Below are positions 1-5,530 of a stretch of 9,557 nt of DNA, in pieces. The DNA comes from CAYNTG01 sp964400105 (GTDB lineage: Bacteria > UBP14 > UBA6098). The notes beneath the pieces are model-generated. The model worked only from the letters and a program-made list of their open reading frames with translations. It did not search any database and had not been told where the DNA came from. The stretch is from positions 1-9,557 of the forward strand of contig CAYNTG010000088.1 of NCBI GenBank assembly GCA_964400105.1, written 5' to 3'. A program made the translations under genes and the position numbers. Positions within the stretch are counted from its first letter, which is position 1. Each line of letters begins with the position of its first letter.

Positions 1-49
1 GAGACCCATTTATTGCAACGCACCCAAATAATTATTGCGTAACGGGACG
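1..49. repeat. Left-end intergenic repeat fragment
   Basis: Non-coding DNA beyond the folE2 terminator. Bases 2-21 (AGACCCATTTATTGCAACGC) match the reverse complement of 7699-7718 at 18 of 20 positions, so this is one copy of a short dispersed repeat. A loose inverted pair, GCAACGCA (15-22) and TGCGTAAC (36-43), flanks an A/T-rich centre. Both copies lie just beyond the 3' ends of genes. The element may continue past the window edge. What it does is not visible. Confidence 0.55.
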
Positions 50-78
50 AAAAAACGCTTTCATGGCATGGCAAAGCG
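50..78 (-). terminator. Rho-independent terminator after folE2
   Basis: Read on the minus strand, CGCTTT (78-73) pairs perfectly with AAAGCG (61-56) across an 11-nt loop and is followed directly by six T residues (55-50). It starts about 30 nt after the folE2 stop, where the end of the six-gene operon is expected. The stem is short (6 bp), so strength may be moderate. A competing small hairpin (GCAA/TTGC, 71-84) overlaps its 5' side. Confidence 0.6.
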
Positions 79-109
79 CTTGCAAAAGCTACTTTGTTGT
101 CGAAAAAAG

Positions 110-1459
110 CTACCGCTTCGCTTTTCCGCCCGATATCCTTGCAAAAGCCGAATGGTTGTGGATCGATTCATCGCTGGTAACATGAATCATATATTCGTCG
201 ATATCCTCACGCGAACCTAGTTCGCGGGCAATCGACCGCGCGACATCCTCGACAAATCGCGGATTCTCATAAGCCATCTCGGTGATGAACTTTTCGTCTT
301 CGCGCTTCAGAAGCGGGAAAACCGGCGCGCTCGCCGCTCGCTCTGCAATCTCTACAAGCTCCTCGATCCATAGAAACGATGAACTTACCGTTTCGATATG
401 AATATGCGCTCGCTGGCTATGCGCGCCCTCGTCGCAAATCTCTTTGCTGCAAGGGCATAGCGTCATAACGGGAACCGTAACGCCGAGCTTAAAACGATAT
501 ATTCCAGCCTCGATAGCCCCATCGAAAACGGCATTGTATTCCATGATCGACGGCGCGCCGCTCACCGGCGCCTTTTTTTCGAGAAAATATGGAAATTTCA
601 GTGTGATATGTGCAGCTCTTGCATCGAATTGATGAAGGACTTCATCGAGAATGACCTTAATCTGAACGTGTGTAATCTCACCGCGAAACCGGTTCAATAT
701 CTCGATAAAGCGGCTCATATGCGTCCCGCGCCATCTCGCCGGAAGCTCCACGGACATCATCACCTCGGCGACGGTTCTTTGTTTTTTATTCTCCCTATCC
801 AAAACGACGATGGGATAGGAAAGATCGCCGATTCCCACCATGTCGATATCGATAGCATTTTCTGGACGATCTGCGGCGACGTCCGGCATGACGGGCTTTT
901 CCTGCAGCTCGATTGTTTCTCGATAAAGCTCCCATAAGGTGCCGCCTATCCCCTCGATAGCCATCACGGACACCACTCGATAGCTTGGATTCTCCTCCCG
1001 AACGTATTTCATAGAATGGTGAACCGGCTCCGGATTGACTTTGTCGGCGATACTATCCAGATGCTCGATTTCGGCACGATCGAAATCGCACTGCACCAAA
1101 AACTCCGATACCCATTTCCATGCGGTAATAAACCCCTGGGCGTCCGGCTCGAATATCTTCAATGTGAGCGTCAGAGCCTTCCACAATTCTGCGGAATCCC
1201 CGGCGGAGGCCTTTAATGCGGAGAAATTAACCCTGACCAATCCGGAATCGGGGAGCAAACTCTCGAATATCTCCCCCTCGATAGGTGCCGCAGCCTCGAA
1301 CTCCTCCACGAATGAATTCTCCGCGTGAAAGTAGTCCTTTAATATATGTGCCACTCCCATAAAGCTTTGATATATAAGCTTATAAACATCCTTCGGCCCG
1401 GCTGCGGGGTGACGGTCGATATATCCTCTTGTGAATTTTTTTATCTCATCTATTTTCAT
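110..1459 (-). CDS. folE2: GTP cyclohydrolase FolE2 with an extra N-terminal domain
   Basis: Residues ~193-445 (of 449) are a complete FolE2-type (GCYH-IB) GTP cyclohydrolase. That family converts GTP to 7,8-dihydroneopterin triphosphate, the first step of folate (and queuosine/pterin) synthesis, and is not strictly zinc-dependent, unlike FolE. Family signatures seen: GTHMSRF (245-251), CPCSKEI with the expected active-site cysteine (335-341), GAHSQRAH (345-352), KREDEKFITE..YENPRFVED (385-405) and ESIHNH (431-436). The first ~190 residues are a mostly helical domain with HP..GPKDVYKLIYQ near its start and VHHSMKYVR..NPSYRVV near its end; I cannot assign it a function. I place the start at ATG 1459 because GGAGGG lies 8 nt upstream; the open frame continues to a GTG at 1489 without a comparable site. 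The start overlaps ruvB by 14 nt, so translation is probably coupled. An in-frame ATG at 889 falls exactly where stand-alone FolE2 proteins begin. Confidence 0.93.
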   Translation of the reverse strand: MKIDEIKKFTRGYIDRHPAAGPKDVYKLIYQSFMGVAHILKDYFHAENSFVEEFEAAAPIEGEIFESLLPDSGLVRVNFSALKASAGDSAELWKALTLTLKIFEPDAQGFITAWKWVSEFLVQCDFDRAEIEHLDSIADKVNPEPVHHSMKYVREENPSYRVVSVMAIEGIGGTLWELYRETIELQEKPVMPDVAADRPENAIDIDMVGIGDLSYPIVVLDRENKKQRTVAEVMMSVELPARWRGTHMSRFIEILNRFRGEITHVQIKVILDEVLHQFDARAAHITLKFPYFLEKKAPVSGAPSIMEYNAVFDGAIEAGIYRFKLGVTVPVMTLCPCSKEICDEGAHSQRAHIHIETVSSSFLWIEELVEIAERAASAPVFPLLKREDEKFITEMAYENPRFVEDVARSIARELGSREDIDEYMIHVTSDESIHNHSAFARISGGKAKR

Positions 1460-2471
1460 TGAAAAGCCCTCCGTCTTCTTTGGAAACACTGCGTTTTAAA
1501 TGCCTATAAGCTCCACTTGTAGCGCGCCTTCCGCGCGGAGTTCTGTCGATAAAACCCAGTTGAAGCAAATACGGCTCGTAGATAGACTCGATCGTTCCCT
1601 CGTCCTCCCCCAACACCGCCGCTATAGTGCCGAGACCGACCGGGCCGCCGTCGTATTTATCGATTATCGTAAGCAAGATTCGCCGATCCATCTCGTCGAG
1701 GCCCAAATTGTCTATCATAAGAATATTAAGCGAGTTAATAGCTAATTCGTTCGTGATCGTGCCATCGCCATCGACCTCGGCGAAATCCCGAACGCGCCTC
1801 AGGAGTCGATTCGCAATTCGCGGCGTTCCCCTGCTTCGCCTTGCGATTTCGCCTACACCATCGACTACCGCTTGTATCCCAAGTATTCGCGCGCTTCGTT
1901 CGACGATGATATGTAGCTCCTCCGGCGGATAATAGTCCATCCGCTCGACCACGCCGAAGCGCGAGCGAAGCGGCGCTGTGATAAGTCCCGCCCTCGTCGT
2001 TGCACCGACGAGTGTAAATTTTGGCAAAGTTAGCCGAACCGTCCTGGCCGCCGGGCCTTTATCTATGATTATATCCAGCGCGAAATCCTCCATCGCGGAA
2101 TATAAATATTCCTCGACCGCGCGCGGAAGCCGGTGAATCTCGTCGATGAATAGGACATCTCCGGCTTTTAGGCCGGTCAACAGGCCGACTAAATCGCCCG
2201 CACGCTCCAGCACCGGCCCTGCCGATACTCGAATATCCGATCCCATCTCGTTGGCGATAATATGCGCGAGCGTGGTTTTACCGAGACCAGGAGGGCCGTA
2301 AAGAAGCGTATGATCGAGGGCCTCGCCGCGCTGGCTCGCCGCTTGAATATAGACACCGAGTTTTGTCTTCAGCGCCGCCTGCCCAACGAAATCGCATAGC
2401 CGCGCCGGCCTCAGCGTTTCCTCGAATTCGCGTTCGTTGTCCTGTTTTCTTGGTTCGAGATAATCGGGCAT
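1446..2471 (-). CDS. ruvB: Holliday junction branch-migration ATPase RuvB
   Basis: RuvB is the AAA+ hexameric motor that, guided by RuvA, pulls DNA arms through a Holliday junction in the cytoplasm. Seen (341-residue numbering): Walker A GPPGLGKTT (59-67), Walker B FIDEIH (108-113), sensor-1 region GATTRAG (156-162), arginine-finger segment LRSRFG (168-173), TPRIANRLLRRVRDF, and the C-terminal winged helix with the family signature GEDEGTIESIYEPYLLQLGF. Length is normal for the family (~335-345). Start choice: a GTG at 2480 overlaps the ruvA stop in a GTGA arrangement but has no upstream Shine-Dalgarno, whereas ATG 2471, three codons later, has GGAAG 8 nt upstream; I prefer the ATG. Both starts are tightly coupled to ruvA. 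No missing motif or disruption is visible. Confidence 0.97.
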   Translation of the reverse strand: MPDYLEPRKQDNEREFEETLRPARLCDFVGQAALKTKLGVYIQAASQRGEALDHTLLYGPPGLGKTTLAHIIANEMGSDIRVSAGPVLERAGDLVGLLTGLKAGDVLFIDEIHRLPRAVEEYLYSAMEDFALDIIIDKGPAARTVRLTLPKFTLVGATTRAGLITAPLRSRFGVVERMDYYPPEELHIIVERSARILGIQAVVDGVGEIARRSRGTPRIANRLLRRVRDFAEVDGDGTITNELAINSLNILMIDNLGLDEMDRRILLTIIDKYDGGPVGLGTIAAVLGEDEGTIESIYEPYLLQLGFIDRTPRGRRATSGAYRHLKRSVSKEDGGLFNENR

Positions 2472-2476
2472 ATCAT

Positions 2477-3055
2477 TCACTTCCGAAGAATTTCGAGTGC
2501 CATTCGAATAAGGGCGTCGGCGTTCGCTTCGCCAATAATCTCGCGCGCTTCCCGAACTCCGCGATTGGCATCGAGTGGCGAATAACCGAGCGCGATAAGG
2601 GCATCGGCGGCATCGCGAACCGGGCTTTTCTCCGCACCGGAGGCTATTTCAATTTTAGCGAGCTTCTCCTCCAGCTCGAAACAAAGCTTCTCTGCACGCT
2701 TCTTGCCGAGGCCCTTTATCGAAGCGAGGGTTTTATAATCCTTCCTGACAATAGCCGATACAAGCTCATCGACCGCCATGCCGGAAAGGATGGTCATAGC
2801 CATTTTAGGGCCGATTCCGCCGACGGAAAGCAAGGCATCATAAAGGCTTCGCTCGCTCTCCGATGCAAAACCGTAAAGCTCCATCGAATCCTCTTTATGG
2901 ATCAAACGGGTGAGGAGCCTGACGCTTTCGCCCTCGCATCCGATATTTGATGTGGTTAGCGAGGACACCTTAACATAAAAGCCAACTCCGGAAACATCGA
3001 TTACCACGAAGTTTGCGCCAATTTTCGCAATATATCCCTCGACAAAATCTATCAT
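2477..3055 (-). CDS. ruvA: Holliday junction DNA-binding subunit RuvA
   Basis: RuvA binds four-way junctions as a tetramer and loads RuvB. The 192-residue product has the three family domains: an N-terminal OB fold (1-63) ending in HKEDSMELYGF, with E55 and D56 at the acidic-pin positions known from E. coli RuvA; two helix-hairpin-helix motifs, VGGIGPKMAMTIL (78-90) and IKGLGKKRAEKL (113-124); and a short C-terminal three-helix RuvB-contact domain (about 146-192) containing DALIALGYSPLDA. Length is typical. The start ATG lies 3 bp after the ruvC stop; only a weak AGG precedes it, so coupling to ruvC translation is likely. Followed by ruvB with overlapping or nearly touching ends. Confidence 0.97.
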   Translation of the reverse strand: MIDFVEGYIAKIGANFVVIDVSGVGFYVKVSSLTTSNIGCEGESVRLLTRLIHKEDSMELYGFASESERSLYDALLSVGGIGPKMAMTILSGMAVDELVSAIVRKDYKTLASIKGLGKKRAEKLCFELEEKLAKIEIASGAEKSPVRDAADALIALGYSPLDANRGVREAREIIGEANADALIRMALEILRK

Positions 3056-3058
3056 ATT

Positions 3059-3535
3059 TCAACCTATTCTAAGCGCTCGTTGTGCCCAACAATATGCCAC
3101 CGCGAGTGCGTCCGTTTGATCGTTGGGGCATTTTTCCGGCGCGCCGAGCATTCTTTTCACCATAAAAGCGACCTGTTCTTTCGTAGCGTTGCCGTTTCCG
3201 ACAAGCGCCATCTTGATCTCCCTCGGCGCGAAAGTCGCGACATCGACATCCGCCAATGCCGCAGCCAGAAGCGCCGCCGTTCTCGCCTCGCCGAGCTTGA
3301 TCATGCTCTGGACATTTTTACCGAAAAATGTATCCTCGATAGCGACTATCCCCGGCGAAAATTTATTGACAATATCTGCGACAAAATCGTAGATCTGAAC
3401 GAGCTTGTTTATCCGGTCCTTGCCTTTGGGATGAAAAACGCCGGATTCGATTATCGTATAATCCGAACCGTCGGCTTCGATTAATCCCCATCCGGTGTTT
3501 ATCGTGCCGGGGTCGATTCCAAGAACCCTTATCAT
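3059..3535 (-). CDS. ruvC: Holliday junction resolvase RuvC
   Basis: RuvC is the metal-dependent endonuclease (RNase H-like fold) that cuts Holliday junctions symmetrically after RuvAB migration. The four acidic catalytic residues are present and in register with E. coli, shifted by one: D8 in GIDPGTINTGWG, E67 in AIEDTFFGKN, and D139 and D142 in NDQTDALAVAY. Also seen are the APREIKMALVGNGNATKEQV segment and K119 near the active site. At 158 residues the length is slightly short but normal. The start ATG lies 9 bp after the HAD gene stop with no convincing Shine-Dalgarno, again suggesting translational coupling. It completes the ruvC-ruvA-ruvB order of the operon. Confidence 0.96.
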   Translation of the reverse strand: MIRVLGIDPGTINTGWGLIEADGSDYTIIESGVFHPKGKDRINKLVQIYDFVADIVNKFSPGIVAIEDTFFGKNVQSMIKLGEARTAALLAAALADVDVATFAPREIKMALVGNGNATKEQVAFMVKRMLGAPEKCPNDQTDALAVAYCWAQRALRIG

Positions 3536-3544
3536 CGGATTAAA

Positions 3545-4369
3545 TCATTTCGCATTAAAATACAATTCCTCCAAAATCTCCGCCACCGCACCCTCGTCGT
3601 TGCTCGACGGGCTGATATAATCCGCGACCGCTCGAACTTCTTCGAGGGCATTTGCCGGCACGGCGAATATCCCGGATTCCTCCGCCATCGGAATATCGTT
3701 GAGATAATCGCCTATCGATAGAACGGATTCTCTCGGTATTCCGAGGCTTTTCCGCAGCATCGCCAATCCCCTGCCCTTGTTCGTCCCCCTCGCGCGGTAT
3801 TCGATATAGTGTATTGGGAAATAGCGTATCGATGGAAACATAAAATGCTCTATATCCACAAGCTCGGTCATGTTCGAATATAGTTCGCCCACCGTTTCGC
3901 TCTCACCGGCGATGAGAATCGCCGTCGGCTGAAAACGCTCGATAATTTCTTTATCGCTAAAATCGGTTATATTGACTATCCATGTGGCTAAAGCCGGGCC
4001 GGTTAGATCGGTGATATTTCTGGCATAGGCCATATCGCAGCGAACGAAGATCAAAGTCGTGTCGCTTTCCCATGCTTTTTCGATAATCGTTTTCGAGCTT
4101 TCGAGAGAAATTGGTTCGTGATATATCGGCTCGCCGCCATTTCTGCCATCGGCGACGATAGCGCCGTTGAGGGCGATTATCGGAACATCGATCTTCAGAA
4201 TATCGATATACTGCCTCGCAGCGGAGATCATCCGCCCGGTGGAAAGCGTCACTATCGCGCCGTCGTCCATCGCACGCCGAATCGCACGCTCGACATCGCC
4301 TCGAAGGCGAGTTTGCGAATCGATAAGCGTGCCGTCGATATCGATTGCAATAAGCCTCGGTTTGGCCAT
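3545..4369 (-). CDS. HAD-superfamily Cof-type phosphatase
   Basis: A 274-residue haloacid-dehalogenase phosphatase of the Cof/class IIB type, which dephosphorylates small cytosolic phosphometabolites (sugar phosphates, flavin or pyridoxal phosphates); the substrate cannot be read from sequence. All four HAD motifs are visible: motif I AIDIDGTLID with nucleophile D10 and acid D12, motif II LSTGR (42-46), motif III lysine K198 in RGTNKGRGL, and motif IV GDYLNDIPM with D221 and D225. The region between motifs II and III (about 85-185) is the C2-type cap. The start is well supported by GGAAG 6 nt before the ATG; that site lies inside the last codons of yebC, 2 bp from its stop. A Cof-type HAD between yebC and ruvC is not part of the textbook ruv operon, and no direct link to recombination is evident. 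Confidence 0.92.
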   Translation of the reverse strand: MAKPRLIAIDIDGTLIDSQTRLRGDVERAIRRAMDDGAIVTLSTGRMISAARQYIDILKIDVPIIALNGAIVADGRNGGEPIYHEPISLESSKTIIEKAWESDTTLIFVRCDMAYARNITDLTGPALATWIVNITDFSDKEIIERFQPTAILIAGESETVGELYSNMTELVDIEHFMFPSIRYFPIHYIEYRARGTNKGRGLAMLRKSLGIPRESVLSIGDYLNDIPMAEESGIFAVPANALEEVRAVADYISPSSNDEGAVAEILEELYFNAK

Positions 4370-4371
4370 CG

Positions 4372-5127
4372 TTAACTTCCGGAATGAAAAGCGTCGATAA
4401 TCTCGTCGGCTATATCGAAATTCGCGTAAACATTTTGGACGTCGTCGTTATCCTCGATGGCTTCCATCAACTTCAGCATCTTCATAGCGTTCTTGCCATC
4501 GATCTTGATACTGTTCTGAGGAATCTGCGTCAATTCATAATTCTCGATAGTAACTCCAGCGACTTCGAGATTGCCGCGAACGGTTTCGATTTCCGTCGAG
4601 GATGTATATATTTCCCACGAATCGTCGCCGTCCTGAACGTCCTCCGCACCGGACTCGAGTGCCTTATCGAAAATCTCATCCTCGCCGACGCCCTCCTTCG
4701 ACACAATGATCGATCCGCGCCTATCGAACATCCAACCGACACAGCCGGTTTCGCCAAGGTTGCCGCCGTGTTTATCGAGAACATGCCGAATCTCGGCCAC
4801 CGTTCTGCGTTTGTTGTCCGTCAGCGCCTCGATCATAATCGCGATACCGCCCGGGCCGTATCCCTCGTATGTAATCTCCTCATAGATAACACCTGGAAGC
4901 TCGCCGGTGCCCTTCTTGATCGCGTTTTCGATATTATTCTTTGGCATATTGGCGGCCTTCGCCGCATCGATTGCCGTGCGAAGACGCGCATTGCCATCCA
5001 AATCTCCGCCGCCGGTCCGCGCAGCGACGGTTATCTCCTTGATAATCTTGGTAAATATCTTACCACGTTTGGCATCCGTCGCAGCTTTCTTGTGTTTGAT
5101 CGATGACCATTTTGAATGTCCGCTCAT
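4372..5127 (-). CDS. yebC: YebC/TACO1-family protein
   Basis: A 251-residue member of the YebC/PmpR/TACO1 family. It opens with the hallmark MSGHSKWSSIKHKKAATDAKRGKIFTK, contains ANMPKNNIENAIKKGTG (59-75), YEGYGPGGIAIMIE (87-100), TDNKRRTVAEIRHV and GETGCVGWMF (125-134), and has the usual length. Members were long annotated as DNA-binding transcriptional regulators, while mitochondrial TACO1 and several bacterial homologues act in translation; the sequence does not settle which applies here. The start has GGGAG 5 nt upstream. It is the first gene of the yebC-HAD-ruvCAB-folE2 operon; yebC next to ruvC is a widespread arrangement. The preceding intergenic region contains the likely operon promoter. 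Confidence 0.95.
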   Translation of the reverse strand: MSGHSKWSSIKHKKAATDAKRGKIFTKIIKEITVAARTGGGDLDGNARLRTAIDAAKAANMPKNNIENAIKKGTGELPGVIYEEITYEGYGPGGIAIMIEALTDNKRRTVAEIRHVLDKHGGNLGETGCVGWMFDRRGSIIVSKEGVGEDEIFDKALESGAEDVQDGDDSWEIYTSSTEIETVRGNLEVAGVTIENYELTQIPQNSIKIDGKNAMKMLKLMEAIEDNDDVQNVYANFDIADEIIDAFHSGS

Positions 5128-5159
5128 ACCTTCTCCCGCTTTTTTTATTTTAAGTGAAG

Positions 5160-5195
5160 TATCTATATATTAAATGAAATTAACCAATTGCGCAA
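5160..5195 (-). promoter_or_regulatory. Candidate sigma-70 promoter for the yebC-ruv operon
   Basis: On the minus strand, TTGCGC (5195-5190) is separated by exactly 17 bp from TAATAT (5172-5167), giving a predicted start near 5160 and a leader of about 33 nt that includes the yebC ribosome-binding site. Matches to consensus are 3/6 and 4/6, so this is a modest promoter in AT-rich DNA. It is supported mainly by position and spacing. Confidence 0.4.
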
Positions 5196-5218
5196 CAGGA
5201 AAAAACCATCTATTTGTG

Positions 5219-5258
5219 TCGATTGACGGGAGATCGTTTTCATCGTACCGTCGATTGA
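5219..5258. repeat. Paired TCGATTGA motifs in the divergent intergenic region
   Basis: TCGATTGA occurs twice in the same orientation (5219-5226 and 5251-5258), 32 bp apart. The inner flanks GACGG (5225-5229) and CCGTC (5248-5252) also form an inverted repeat. The pair sits between the leftward yebC promoter and the rightward tRNA-uvrB promoter, so it could be an operator for a regulator of either or both. It matches no regulator site I recognise, and chance is possible. Confidence 0.25.
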
Positions 5259-5292
5259 AGAAAAAATAAAGGTAATTTCTTCGTTATTCGCG

Positions 5293-5321
5293 TTGACATG
5301 TGGCCGTGGGATTATTATAAT
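5293..5321 (+). promoter_or_regulatory. Perfect-consensus sigma-70 promoter for tRNA-Thr and uvrB
   Basis: TTGACA (5293-5298), a 17-bp spacer and TATAAT (5316-5321) match the sigma-70 consensus at 12 of 12 positions with optimal spacing. The upstream stretch (about 5256-5276) is A-rich, as in UP elements of strong stable-RNA promoters. Predicted transcription start is about 5327-5330, leaving about 105 nt before tRNA-Thr. No other rightward promoter is evident before uvrB, so it probably serves both. Confidence 0.85.
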
Positions 5322-5409
5322 ACGTTTTCAAAATCGATAGGATGGCGTTTTTCCGATTGGCATCATTTGAGGTGTCGAGTTTTCGATCTTTTTGAGAAAT
5401 CATAGCCTT

Positions 5410-5431
5410 CGGCATTGCCGTGGGTTTTTTT
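5410..5431 (+). other. Small hairpin plus T7 run just before tRNA-Thr
   Basis: CGGC (5410-5413) can pair with GCCG (5417-5420) over a 3-nt loop, followed after TGGG by seven T residues (5425-5431). It resembles a weak intrinsic terminator or attenuator between the strong promoter and the tRNA, but the 4-bp stem and 4-nt gap before the T run make real termination doubtful. It may instead be a processing-related leader structure. Confidence 0.25.
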
Positions 5432-5434
5432 AAA

Positions 5435-5507
5435 GCCAGCATAGCTCAGTTGGTAGAGCAGCTCATTCGTAATGAGCAGGTCAACGGTTCGAATCCGTTT
5501 GCTGGCT
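5435..5507 (+). tRNA. tRNA-Thr, anticodon CGU
   Basis: A complete 73-nt cloverleaf. The acceptor stem GCCAGCA/TGCTGGC pairs 7 of 7. The D stem is GCTC/GAGC with loop AGTTGGTA, the anticodon stem GCTCA/TGAGC with loop TTCGTAA (anticodon CGT at 5468-5470), and the T arm AACGG/CCGTT with TTCGAAT. Anticodon CGU reads the threonine codon ACG, and G1-C72, C2-G71 agree with threonine identity elements. CCA is not encoded (the acceptor is followed by T and then CTTTTT), so it must be added by CCA-adding enzyme. The gene lies 23 bp upstream of uvrB and is probably released from a shared transcript by processing. Confidence 0.97.
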
Positions 5508-5530
5508 CTTTTTATGCTTAATATAATTAG

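Noticed and set aside
1460..1489. GTG start extending FolE2 by 10 residues
   Set aside because: The ATG at 1459 has GGAGGG at ideal spacing, whereas the GTG lies deeper inside ruvB without a comparable site.
4384..5106. 240-codon open frame antisense to yebC
   Set aside because: It mirrors the conserved yebC gene on the opposite strand and shows no domain or ribosome-binding site.
5522..5527. TATAAT as a separate uvrB promoter
   Set aside because: It is only 3 bp from the ATG and has no -35 at proper spacing; the start would fall inside the coding region.
5128..5530. SOS (LexA) box upstream of uvrB or the ruv operon
   Set aside because: Neither a CTGT-N8-ACAG nor a GAAC-N4-GTTC type operator is present in the intergenic region, although both operons are SOS-controlled in some bacteria.
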